The notes: generated by a model not told the origin, from the letters alone. A stretch of 8,667 nt of DNA from Deltaproteobacteria bacterium (GCA_016219075.1 JACRCJ010000070.1:1-8667), one strand, 5' to 3'; shown: positions 1 through 5,885, counted from the first letter of the stretch. Made by a program: numbers and translations.

Positions 1-242
1 GCTACTCGCTCTTCGGAAGGTTCACAGTGCCGGCCTACACAAAGGTGGCGGCCTTCGCCAGATACGATTCCCTCGACCCGGACACGACAATAGCCAACGA
101 CAGGATAACGACCACGATCGTGGGCGCGAGCTACAGGATCATTGGAGACAACCTCCTGGTGGCGGCCTATGAGAAGACCCACGACAAGACAAAGACCGAG
201 GACGATAAAAAAGGCCAGGTCGTCCTCCAGATAGCGTTCTGA
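1..242 (+). CDS. C-terminal end of an outer-membrane beta-barrel protein (porin-like), 5' truncated
   Basis: The window opens inside this gene. The reading frame starts at base 3 and runs to the TGA at 240-242, giving about 79 C-terminal residues. The visible part alternates short amphipathic strands with polar turns: AAFARYDSLDP, then TTTIVGASYRII, then NLLVAAYEKT, then a charged Lys/Asp/Glu turn, then a final strand ending VVLQIAF. A last strand ending in Phe is the classic outer-membrane barrel signature recognised by the BAM machinery. The pattern resembles porins found next to pst genes in other Gram-negatives, so a phosphate- or anion-related porin is possible. That substrate is inferred only from position, because the specificity-determining part lies outside the window. 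A GTG at 27 is in frame but is clearly internal. A strong terminator follows 45 bases downstream, so this is the last gene of its transcript. Confidence 0.75.
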   Translation, partial: YSLFGRFTVPAYTKVAAFARYDSLDPDTTIANDRITTTIVGASYRIIGDNLLVAAYEKTHDKTKTEDDKKGQVVLQIAF

Positions 243-287
243 CGGGTTTGCGAAACAACGGCCGCTCCCGGAACAATACCCATCGTG

Positions 288-327
288 AGAGGCAAGGGGC
301 GGATACATCCGCCCCTTGCCTCTTTTT
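288..327 (+). terminator. Rho-independent terminator after the porin-like gene (copy 1 of a duplicated hairpin)
   Basis: A perfect 16-bp stem (288-303 with 308-323) encloses a TACA loop and runs straight into a T-tract (323-327). It ends transcription of the truncated barrel gene. The same stem, loop and T-tract occur again at 679-715, and the bases just downstream (about 328-344) are also similar to those after copy 2 (716-734). A whole segment, not only a hairpin, appears to have been duplicated. Confidence 0.9.
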
Positions 328-438
328 AGTCTGTAAATCCCTGTAGCCTTGCCACAGGGTACTTGCGCACGGGTGCTGGCGTATGGCCAATTTGAAAGAC
401 CACTTTTCAGTCTTGTCTTACAAAAACCCAAGCGGGGC

Positions 439-553
439 GTAGGGTTAGGTCGCCTAAGGCGAAGGCGGGTGCGCGAGCGGGGAGGAATTAAGCGCAGCGG
501 TTAAGCGGGCGAAGCGCACGGGGCGGGGAGGCGGAAAGCGACCGGAACCCTAC
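439..553. other. Large nested inverted-repeat structure, G-rich; candidate structured RNA or intergenic repeat
   Basis: An outer stem pairs GTAGGGTT (439-446) with AACCCTAC (546-553). It continues inward, after a small internal loop, as GGTCGC (448-453) with GCGACC (538-543). Inside, GTGCGC (469-474) can pair with GCGCAC (514-519), and GCC-TAA-GGC (452-460) is an alternative small hairpin. Two short direct repeats lie inside: TTAAGCG at 488-494 and 501-507, and GCGGGGAGG at 477-485 and 523-531. The + strand is almost free of pyrimidine runs and has clustered G-runs around 520-534. The nested pairing is seen directly. Whether it is transcribed, or is a genome-wide intergenic repeat, cannot be told from one copy. 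Confidence 0.5.
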
Positions 554-555
554 CC

Positions 556-591
556 CCAAGAAACGCCCGGCAGGGCGTAAAAATTTCTTGG
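556..591. repeat. Bulged inverted repeat (hairpin)
   Basis: CCAAGAAA (556-563) pairs with TTTCTTGG (584-591). A second stem, CGCCC (564-568) with GGGCG (573-577), stacks on it around a GGCA loop, leaving a 6-base A-rich bulge at 578-583. It directly follows the larger fold at 439-553 and may be part of the same unit. There is no T-tract on the + strand after it, so it is not a typical terminator. Confidence 0.5.
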
Positions 592-647
592 CACAGAGGC
601 CGGATTAAGTCTTTTTCGAAGGTTTGAAATCTTTACGAATATATCAT

Positions 648-670
648 GGTTCAGGGTTCAACCCTGAACC
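648..670. repeat. Perfect 10-bp hairpin just before terminator copy 2
   Basis: GGTTCAGGGT (648-657) is the exact reverse complement of ACCCTGAACC (661-670), with a TCA loop. It lies 8 bases before the terminator at 679 and has no T-tract of its own. It could be a protein-binding palindrome or part of the inserted segment. No function is claimed. Confidence 0.55.
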
Positions 671-678
671 CGCTTAAT

Positions 679-715
679 AGGCAAGGGGCGGATACATCCG
701 CCCCTTGCCTCTTTT
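679..715 (+). terminator. Second copy of the terminator hairpin, upstream of the pstS promoter
   Basis: A 14-bp perfect stem (679-692 with 697-710) has the same TACA loop and the same stem bases as the terminator at 288-327, followed by CTTTT. No gene lies between the two copies, so it either insulates pstS from upstream read-through or is a by-product of a segmental duplication. The downstream bases TGTAAAT (721-727) also match those after copy 1 (332-338), extending the duplication. Confidence 0.75.
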
Positions 716-742
716 AAACTTGTAAATTCCGTGTTTTCCGTA

Positions 743-787
743 TCTTAACAATCCTGTAACATACCTGTAACATTGGCCTGTTATAAG
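743..787 (+). promoter_or_regulatory. Pho box and -10 element of the pstS promoter
   Basis: CTGTAAC occurs at 754-760 and again at 765-771, exactly 11 bp apart (7-bp repeat plus 4-bp spacer). This is the known architecture of PhoB/PhoP operators. A weaker upstream unit, TCTTAAC (743-749), keeps the same phase. TATAAG at 782-787 begins 11 bases after the last repeat ends, about where a -10 element sits in PhoB-activated promoters that lack a -35. A further CTGTTAT at 778-784 is out of phase by 2 bp and overlaps the -10. Phosphate-starvation induction of pstS is the natural reading. Confidence 0.75.
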
Positions 788-874
788 ATAGCGGATGAGG
801 GCCGGGTCCACAAAGGGCTGTCTTTCAAGGCTCCCGGTCAAGATGTCCAAACCTAACAAAAGGAAAAAGAGACC

Positions 875-1918
875 ATGAAAAAGATAATCATCCTTCTGGC
901 GGTCGTGCTGATGGGCTTGTCCGCTGGCACGGTGGCATTCGCCTCGACACTAATCAACGGCGCCGGAGCGACATTTCCGTACCCGCTCTATTCGAAGTGG
1001 GCTTACGAGTACGCCAAAAAGACGGGCCTCAAGTTCAACTACCAGTCCATCGGCAGCGGCGGCGGTATAAAGCAGATAAAGGCGAAGACGGTCGACTTCG
1101 GCGCCTCGGACGCCCCGCTTGACCCCAATGACTTGAAATCCGCTGGGCTCATGCAGTTCCCGATGGCCATAGGCGGAGTCGTGCCTGTCGTAAACATTCA
1201 GGGGCTCGCCCCCGGCACCCTGAACCTTACCCCGGAAACACTCGCGGGCATCTACCTCGGAAAGATAAAGAAGTGGAACGACGCCGGGATCGCGGCCATC
1301 AACCCCGGAGTAAAGCTCCCGGACGCCGCCATAACGGTTGTGCACAGGGCTGACGGCAGCGGCACGACATGGATATTCACCAACTACCTCGACAAGGCCA
1401 GTAAAGAGTGGCACGACGCCGTCGGGTTCGGCACGGCCGTAAGGTGGCCCGCCGGTGTCGGCGGCAAGGGTAACGAAGGGGTGGCCACCTATGTAAAGAG
1501 GATAAAGAACTCGATAGGCTACATAGAGTTCGCCTACGCGGTGCAGAACAAGCTCACCCACACCAGACTCAAGAACAAGTCCGGCGCCTTCGTTGAGCCG
1601 ACGGCCGAAAGCTTCATGGACGCCGCGGCCGGGGCCGACTGGGCCGGCACGCCCGGGTTCGCCGTGGTACTGACCGACCAGGCAGGTCCGAAGGCCTGGC
1701 CGATAGCCGGCGCTACATTCATCCTCGTCTACAAGAACCCGGAGAACTGCGAGACGGCCGGGATGGTGCTGGAGTTCTTCGACTGGGCATACAAAAACGG
1801 CGGCGAGATGGCGAAGTCTCTCGACTATGTGCCGATCCCCCCGAAAGTCTACGGGATAATGGAAGGCGCCTGGTCAAAAGAGGTCAAGTGCGGGGGCAAG
1901 TCCCTCTGGCCCAGGTAA
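875..1918 (+). CDS. pstS: Periplasmic phosphate-binding protein PstS
   Basis: PstS captures inorganic phosphate in the periplasm and delivers it to the PstCAB membrane complex. The product is 347 residues, close to the E. coli length (346). Residues 1-23 form a Sec signal peptide (MKK, a hydrophobic core, then cleavage after AFA), with no lipobox. Family motifs follow: GAGATFPYPLY (29-39), the phosphate-loop segment SIGSGGGIKQI (58-68), DFGASDAPL (74-82) and RADGSGTTWIF (158-168). These contain the Ser, Thr, Arg and Asp positions that bind phosphate in known PstS proteins. The mature protein has two Cys residues near the C terminus, which could form a disulfide. An AGGAAAAAGAG ribosome-binding region precedes the ATG. 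The gene has its own Pho-box promoter and is separated from pstC by a folded repeat element, which may allow PstS to be made in excess over the membrane subunits. Confidence 0.97.
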   Translation: MKKIIILLAVVLMGLSAGTVAFASTLINGAGATFPYPLYSKWAYEYAKKTGLKFNYQSIGSGGGIKQIKAKTVDFGASDAPLDPNDLKSAGLMQFPMAIGGVVPVVNIQGLAPGTLNLTPETLAGIYLGKIKKWNDAGIAAINPGVKLPDAAITVVHRADGSGTTWIFTNYLDKASKEWHDAVGFGTAVRWPAGVGGKGNEGVATYVKRIKNSIGYIEFAYAVQNKLTHTRLKNKSGAFVEPTAESFMDAAAGADWAGTPGFAVVLTDQAGPKAWPIAGATFILVYKNPENCETAGMVLEFFDWAYKNGGEMAKSLDYVPIPPKVYGIMEGAWSKEVKCGGKSLWPR

Positions 1919-1926
1919 GTTCTATC

Positions 1927-2153
1927 AGGATGCTGAAAAAGTCCTTCCATGGCTTTTTCAGCAACGATTTGTCTGAAGTGAATTCAGCCAAATCTCACAA
2001 ATTGCTTTTTAAATGTTGGCACGCCTGAGACTTCGTTTACGGCTTGCTTGCCGTATGGTCACAGGTGCTTTCTATTAACGCTAAAAAAAGCCTCGCAATT
2101 TGGCAATCCATCCATGGATTGCCTTAGCAGGCTGCTGAAAAACAGCCTGCTGA
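1927..2153. repeat. Multi-hairpin repeat element, left copy (pstS/pstC gap)
   Basis: It begins 8 bases after the pstS stop and is matched by an inverted copy at 4904-5070. Hairpins in order are: GCTGAAAAAG (1932-1941) with CTTTTTCAGC (1953-1962); a 29-base hairpin at 1966-1994; a long stem CAAATTGC (1998-2005) with GCAATTTG (2095-2102) that encloses an extra arm (about 2022-2067, including TACGGC 2038-2043 with GCCGTA 2050-2055); GGCAATCCAT (2102-2111) with ATGGATTGCC (2114-2123); and a terminal stem 2124-2134 with 2143-2153. Bases 1927-1962 and 2095-2122 are identical to the other copy. There is no believable gene inside. It looks like a non-autonomous interspersed repeat, or a MITE-like or REP-like element. 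Mobility is inferred, not shown. Confidence 0.85.
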
Positions 2154-2191
2154 CGCCCACGGAGGAGAACCTTTGCCTTGACCGGCAAAAC

Positions 2192-2220
2192 CTGATAATA
2201 TCCTGTAAATCTTTTTGATA
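2192..2220 (+). promoter_or_regulatory. Pho-box-like site upstream of pstC
   Basis: CTGATAA (2192-2198), CTGTAAA (2203-2209) and TTTGATA (2214-2220) are phased at 11 bp with 4-bp spacers, the same layout as the pstS operator. It lies about 145 bases before the pstC start and just downstream of the folded repeat. No convincing -10 element is placed about 10 bases after it, so it may be a weak or secondary PhoB site. If real, it gives pstCAB its own phosphate-responsive start. Confidence 0.5.
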
Positions 2221-2222
2221 TC

Positions 2223-2328
2223 GACCGGAGGGGACGGCCCGCAGGGTCCGGTCTGACACGGTTTTTTCAAGGTCATACGGATAGTTACAAAGCACCCCGC
2301 CCGGAACGGGCAGGCGCTTATTCAGCGC
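2223..2328 (+). other. Leader region of pstC with three short hairpins
   Basis: GACCGGA (2223-2229) pairs with TCCGGTC (2247-2253). A TTTTTT run follows 8 bases later (2262-2267), too far for a standard terminator but possible as an attenuator-like element. GCCCG (2299-2303) pairs with CGGGC (2307-2311), and GCGCT (2314-2318) with AGCGC (2324-2328). No riboswitch family was recognised. The hairpins sit between the Pho-box-like site and the pstC start, so they would lie in the 5' leader of a pstC transcript. Confidence 0.35.
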
Positions 2329-2364
2329 TTTCCGGCGCTACGGAAGACCGGCACAACGGGTCAC

Positions 2365-3303
2365 ATGGGCATATACGACAGACATAAGGCTGACAAGGCA
2401 GGAGACGCCCTTTTCAAGGGCATCTCGTATTTTTTCGCGCTCTCGGTCATCCTGCTGATGGCCTTGATATTCATAGTCCTCTTGAAGGAATCGTGGCTCT
2501 CCTTAAAGACCTTCGGCTTTGGCTTCTTCGTCTCTTCGGACTGGGACCCTGTAAGCGGCTCCTTCGGGGCACTGCCCGCTATCTGGGGCACGGTGGTCTC
2601 GTCCCTCATAGCCATAGTGATAGCCCTGCCGATAAGCCTCGGCATAGCGATATTCCTCACCGAGATGGCGCCAAAGCCGCTCAAGGGCCCGATAGGCACG
2701 GCCATAGAGCTTCTCGCCTCAATCCCGTCCATCATCTACGGGATGTGGGGGCTGTTTGTCTTCGCCCCGCTACTCTCCGATTATGTCGAGCCGTTTCTCG
2801 TCGACTACCTGGGTTTTATCCCGCTCTTCAGGGGCGCTCCGATGGGTATCGGGATGCTGCCGGCGGGTTTCATACTGGCCATCATGATAATACCGTTCAT
2901 ATCGTCCGTGGCCAGAGACATATTCCAGATGGTCCCGGCGATGATCAAGGAGTCCGGCTACGGGGTAGGGGCCACGAAGTGGGAGGTCATCAGCCGGGTC
3001 GTCATCCCGTATACTAAGTCAGGAATAATCGGGGCAGTCATACTCGGGCTCGGAAGGGCTCTTGGAGAGACGATGGCCGTTACCTTCGTCATCGGCAACT
3101 CGCATGAGATAAGTCTCGCGCTCCTGGACCCCGCGACATCCATCTCGGCCACCCTCGCCAACGAGTTCACCGAGGCCGTCGAGGAGATATACCTCTCAAG
3201 TCTCGTGGAACTCGGCCTGATACTCTTCGTCATAACCTTCGTCGTACTGGCGCTGGCCAAGCTCCTGATAAAAAAGACGGCGCTGGAGGGGGGCAGAAGA
3301 TGA
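2365..3303 (+). CDS. pstC: Phosphate ABC transporter permease PstC
   Basis: PstC is one of the two inner-membrane permease subunits that form the phosphate path with PstA. The product is 312 residues (E. coli 319). Six hydrophobic segments are visible at about 20-41, 70-98, 113-138, 164-186, 219-244 and 278-302. Family stretches are easy to recognise: IELLASIPSIIYGMWGLFVFAPL (114-136, quoted here by its ends IELLAS and VFAPL), the cytoplasmic EAA loop around 191-215 (KESGYGVGATKWEVI) that docks on PstB, GLGRALGETMAV (228-239) and ALANEF-like TLANEF near 263-268. The start ATG is chosen because it aligns with the usual N terminus, but the ribosome-binding site is weak (ACGGGT at 2356-2361). 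That may lower translation compared with pstS. The stop overlaps the pstA start in an ATGA, so the two are translationally coupled. Confidence 0.96.
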   Translation: MGIYDRHKADKAGDALFKGISYFFALSVILLMALIFIVLLKESWLSLKTFGFGFFVSSDWDPVSGSFGALPAIWGTVVSSLIAIVIALPISLGIAIFLTEMAPKPLKGPIGTAIELLASIPSIIYGMWGLFVFAPLLSDYVEPFLVDYLGFIPLFRGAPMGIGMLPAGFILAIMIIPFISSVARDIFQMVPAMIKESGYGVGATKWEVISRVVIPYTKSGIIGAVILGLGRALGETMAVTFVIGNSHEISLALLDPATSISATLANEFTEAVEEIYLSSLVELGLILFVITFVVLALAKLLIKKTALEGGRR

Positions 3304-4142
3304 ACCTCCACTACCTTAAGCGCAAGGCTGTAAACATGGCGGCGCTGGCGGCCTCGGCCTTCTCGGCCGCCTTCGGCATAGTATTTCTCTTCTGGATATT
3401 GAAGGATGTCATTACAATGGGGCTTCCCGCCATCGACCTCTCTTTCTTCACGCGGCTGCCGGCCCCTCCGGGCACCGAAGGCGGGGGGCTCGCCAACGCG
3501 ATACTCGGCACCTTCACGATAACCGTCATCGCTACGGCCATAGGGGTGCCCGCCGGGATACTCGCCGGGACCTACCTCTCCGAGTACGGCAGGAAGAGCC
3601 ACGTGGCCGATGTCGTAAGGTTCATCTCCGACATACTCGTAAGCGCGCCCTCGATAGTCGTCGGCGTCTTCGTCTACGCGCTCATCGTCAGGCCGTTCGG
3701 GGGTTTCTCGGCGATAGCCGGGGCCGTGGCCCTCGCCATAATCATGCTCCCGGTCGTCACAAGGACGGCCGAGGAGATGCTCAAGCTCGTGCCCAACGCC
3801 ACGAGGGAGGCGGCCCTGGCCCTCGGGGCCCCGCACTGGAAGGTCACGGTCCTTGTCGTCTACAGGGGCGCCATAAGGGGGATAACTACCGGGGTCCTTC
3901 TGGCCGTGGCCAGGGTCTCGGGCGAGACCGCGCCGCTACTGTTCACCTCGTTTAACAACTCGTTCTGGAACTTCAAGCTCACGGAGCCCACGGCTACTCT
4001 GACGGTGACGATATTCAGCTACGCGATGGGCCCGTACGAGGACTGGCACGCAAAGGCATGGGGGGCGGCGCTCCTCATAACCTCGGTCGTGCTTCTGGTC
4101 AACATATTCGCGAGGGTCATACTCAGGGGGAGGTCCGCATAA
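3300..4142 (+). CDS. pstA: Phosphate ABC transporter permease PstA
   Basis: PstA is the second permease subunit and pairs with PstC in the inner membrane. The product is 280 residues, a little shorter than E. coli PstA (296). Hydrophobic segments lie at about 13-35, 67-93, 112-133, 137-157, 191-215 and 254-275. The EAA coupling loop is at about 166-190 (TREAALALGAPHWKV), and the PstA-specific stretch VSGETAPLLFTSF (206-218) is intact. A GGAGGGGGG ribosome-binding region lies just before the ATG, inside the end of pstC. The ATGA overlap with pstC and the TAATG overlap with pstB show tight translational coupling, consistent with fixed subunit stoichiometry in the complex. No truncation or missing segment is seen. 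Confidence 0.96.
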   Translation: MNLHYLKRKAVNMAALAASAFSAAFGIVFLFWILKDVITMGLPAIDLSFFTRLPAPPGTEGGGLANAILGTFTITVIATAIGVPAGILAGTYLSEYGRKSHVADVVRFISDILVSAPSIVVGVFVYALIVRPFGGFSAIAGAVALAIIMLPVVTRTAEEMLKLVPNATREAALALGAPHWKVTVLVVYRGAIRGITTGVLLAVARVSGETAPLLFTSFNNSFWNFKLTEPTATLTVTIFSYAMGPYEDWHAKAWGAALLITSVVLLVNIFARVILRGRSA

Positions 4143-4900
4143 TGAGCGAGAAGATAATAATAAAGGGCCTGAACTTCTACTACAGCAACAAAAAGCAGGC
4201 CCTCATAAACGTCAACATACCGATAAAGGAGAAGGTCGTCACCGCCCTCATAGGCCCGTCCGGGTGCGGCAAGACCACCTTCCTAAGGTGCCTGAACAGG
4301 ATGCACGACCTCTATCCGGGCAACCGCTACGAGGGAGAGATAATACTCGACGGCGAAAACATCCTTGAAAAGGGGCTGGACCTGATAAAACTGAGGAGCA
4401 AGGTCGGGATGGTCTTCCAGAAGCCGACTCCTTTCCCGATGTCGATACACGACAACATCGCCTTCGGCCTGAAGCTCATGGGCATAAGGAACAGGGGCGA
4501 GATAAACGGAAGGGTTGAAAAGGCGCTGAAGGACTCGGCGATATTCGAGGAGACCAAGGACAGGCTCCACGAATCCGCCCTTTCTCTTTCGGGAGGCCAG
4601 CAGCAGAGGCTCTGCATCGCCAGGGCCGTGGCCGTTGAGCCCGAGGTCATCCTCATGGACGAGCCCTGCTCGGCCCTGGACCCCGTGGCCACGGCCAAGA
4701 TAGAGGACCTGATGACGGACCTGAAGCAGAACTACACGGTCGTCATAGTGACGCACAACATGCAGCAGGCCGCGAGGGTCTCGGAGTACACCGGGTTTTT
4801 CATGATGGGCGAGGTCGTCGAGTTCGACATAACGGAGAAGATATTCACGGCGCCCTCGAACAAGCTTACTGAAGATTACATAACCGGAAGGTTCGGATAG
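4142..4900 (+). CDS. pstB: Phosphate ABC transporter ATP-binding protein PstB
   Basis: PstB is the cytoplasmic ATPase that powers phosphate import. The product is 252 residues (E. coli 257). All nucleotide-binding motifs are present: Walker A GPSGCGKTT (38-46), Q-loop Gln93 in VFQKPTPFPMS, signature LSGGQQQR (149-156), Walker B VILMDEP (169-175) with catalytic Glu174, D-loop SALD (177-180) and switch His205 in VIVTHNMQQA. The QKPTPFPMS segment after the Q-loop is typical of PstB and separates it from other ABC ATPases. The ATG at 4142 is chosen over an in-frame upstream ATG at 4058, because it is preceded by AGGGGGAGG at good spacing, overlaps the pstA stop as TAATG, and begins with the family-typical N terminus. 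The upstream option would lie within pstA and add 28 non-homologous residues. Confidence 0.97.
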   Translation: MSEKIIIKGLNFYYSNKKQALINVNIPIKEKVVTALIGPSGCGKTTFLRCLNRMHDLYPGNRYEGEIILDGENILEKGLDLIKLRSKVGMVFQKPTPFPMSIHDNIAFGLKLMGIRNRGEINGRVEKALKDSAIFEETKDRLHESALSLSGGQQQRLCIARAVAVEPEVILMDEPCSALDPVATAKIEDLMTDLKQNYTVVIVTHNMQQAARVSEYTGFFMMGEVVEFDITEKIFTAPSNKLTEDYITGRFG

Positions 4901-4903
4901 CCC

Positions 4904-5070
4904 GGCTGCTGTTTTTTAGCAGGTTGCGGAAAAACGCAATCTGCTAAGCAATCCATGGATGGATTGCCAAATTGCGAAACAAAAAAGTCGAGCAATTTGT
5001 GAGACCTGGACGAATTTACTTCGGCCAGGTCGCGGCTGAAAAAGCCATGGAAGGACTTTTTCAGCATCCT
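4904..5070. repeat. Multi-hairpin repeat element, right copy, inverted relative to 1927-2153 (pstB/phoU gap)
   Basis: Read as the reverse complement, this matches the element after pstS. Hairpins on the + strand, left to right, are: a 13-bp stem 4916-4928 with 4935-4947, with an alternative short stem CTGCT (4906-4910) with AGCAG (4918-4922); GCAATCCAT (4948-4956) with ATGGATTGC (4959-4967); CAAATTGC (4968-4975) with GCAATTTG (4992-4999); the 29-base hairpin 5003-5031; and GCTGAAAAAG (5035-5044) with CTTTTTCAGC (5056-5065). The loop of the third stem is only 16 bases here, against 89 in the left copy, which holds an extra arm. It starts just 3 bases after the pstB stop and leaves about 100 bases before phoU. 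Confidence 0.85.
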
Positions 5071-5097
5071 ATCGGCCGCCTTTATGATAAGATGAGT

Positions 5098-5118
5098 CCT
5101 GTCCGGGTATCCGGCAGG
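5098..5118. repeat. Small hairpin in the phoU leader
   Basis: CCTG (5098-5101) with CAGG (5115-5118) and CCGG (5103-5106) with CCGG (5111-5114) form an 8-bp stem with one bulged T and a GTAT loop. It lies 55 bases before phoU, with no T-tract. A role as a processing site or leader structure is possible but unproven. Confidence 0.35.
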
Positions 5119-5173
5119 TTTACGATATTAAAAAGCCAGTACGCCCAGGCGGGCATAAAGGAGAAATGGATAG

Positions 5174-5839
5174 ATGACACGCGAGGCTTATCACAAGGCC
5201 CTCAATGAAGTCCAGGACGAGCTGCAGGCCATGGCTTCCATGGTGGCCGCCGCCATAAAGAACTCGATGGAGGCCCTGAAGTCACGGGACATCGAGGCTT
5301 CAAAACTCGTCGTCAAGAACGACATATATGTAAACAAGAAACGGTTTGACATCGAGGAGAAGTGCATACGCCTCATAGCCACGCAGCAGCCGATGGCCGT
5401 GGACTTAAGGACTCTGGCGGCGATAATAAATGTCATAACCGATCTTGAACGGATCGGCGACCACGCCGAGGGGATAGCCAAGATAAGCCTCGCCATCGGG
5501 GACGGGCCGCTCGTCAAACCCCTCATAGACATGCCGGTGATGGTCGACAAGGCGCTCTCGATGCTAAAGAGGTGCATGCAGGCCTTCATGGACAGGGACG
5601 CCGAGACCGCCAAGAAGATATGTGACGAGGACGACGAGGTCGATGCCTTCTACGACGCCATATATAACGAGCTCGTGCTTCTGATGGTCGAAAACCCGAA
5701 GATAATAAAGGACGCCACATACCTTATCTGGGCGGCCCACAACATCGAGCGCATAGCCGACAGGGTCACCAACATCGCCGAGCGGGTCGTCTACATGGTC
5801 ACCGGGAAGATGGAAGAGATGAACGTCTCCAAGTACTGA
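5174..5839 (+). CDS. phoU: Phosphate-signalling regulator PhoU
   Basis: PhoU links the PstSCAB transporter to the PhoR sensor kinase and keeps the Pho regulon off when phosphate is plentiful. It acts at the cytoplasmic face of the membrane. The product is 221 residues (E. coli 241), and its all-helical sequence divides into two similar halves. Each half carries the family's metal-binding E-x-x-x-D motif: LERIGDHAEGIA (91-102, Glu92/Asp96) and IERIADRVTNIAE (191-203, Glu192/Asp196). The ATG at 5174 follows an AAGGAG (5158-5163) at a 10-base gap. A closer ATG at 5166 is out of frame and stops at once. The gene is 273 bases from pstB, most of it filled by the inverted repeat, so it may be transcribed at a different level from pstCAB. 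Strong terminators follow. Confidence 0.96.
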   Translation: MTREAYHKALNEVQDELQAMASMVAAAIKNSMEALKSRDIEASKLVVKNDIYVNKKRFDIEEKCIRLIATQQPMAVDLRTLAAIINVITDLERIGDHAEGIAKISLAIGDGPLVKPLIDMPVMVDKALSMLKRCMQAFMDRDAETAKKICDEDDEVDAFYDAIYNELVLLMVENPKIIKDATYLIWAAHNIERIADRVTNIAERVVYMVTGKMEEMNVSKY

Positions 5840-5885
5840 CGCGCCGCCTGGTTTTTCACCGTTTTACCGCACCTCCCCGTATTGC

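Larger units (their letters stand above)
328..678. other. Gene-free 350-bp segment between two copies of the same terminator
   Basis: No credible coding frame is seen on either strand. The left part (328-430) is of ordinary composition, with a possible weak hairpin AAGAC/GTCTT at 396-414. The middle (431-591) is strongly G-rich on the + strand and highly foldable. The right part (592-678) ends in a perfect hairpin just before terminator copy 2. The segment is bounded on both sides by near-identical sequence (288-344 and 679-734), which suggests insertion or duplication upstream of the pstS promoter. I see no transposase, no tRNA and no CRISPR pattern in it. Confidence 0.6.

Noticed and set aside
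331..347. CTGTAAA and CTGTAGC as another Pho box after terminator copy 1
   Set aside because: The units are 10 bp apart, not 11, and no gene follows. It is more likely part of the duplicated flank.
950..1561. Minus-strand open frame (203 codons) opposite pstS
   Set aside because: It is a shadow of the pstS coding strand with no credible start region or motif.
1927..2153. CRISPR array or integron attC site as explanation of the repeated hairpins
   Set aside because: There are only two copies, in inverted orientation 2.7 kb apart, with no regular spacers and no cas or integrase gene in the window.
2178..2201. TTGACC and TAATAT as a sigma-70 promoter before pstC
   Set aside because: The spacer is only 12 bases, too short for a working -35/-10 pair.
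2958..3836. Long minus-strand open frame (292 codons) across pstC and pstA
   Set aside because: It is antisense to two clearly recognised permease genes. Its composition (Arg, Gly, Glu, Tyr rich) is the usual shadow of GC-rich coding sequence.
4058..4141. Upstream in-frame ATG that would extend PstB by 28 residues
   Set aside because: The extension lies inside pstA, is unlike PstB N termini, and lacks the good ribosome-binding site seen before 4142.
4876..5067. Small minus-strand ORF (starts MLKKSFHGFF) inside the right repeat, with a similar frame in the left repeat on the + strand from 1930
   Set aside because: The similarity simply follows from the shared repeat sequence. The differences are best explained by compensatory stem changes, the frames diverge or stop after the first 25 or so residues, and there is no ribosome-binding site.
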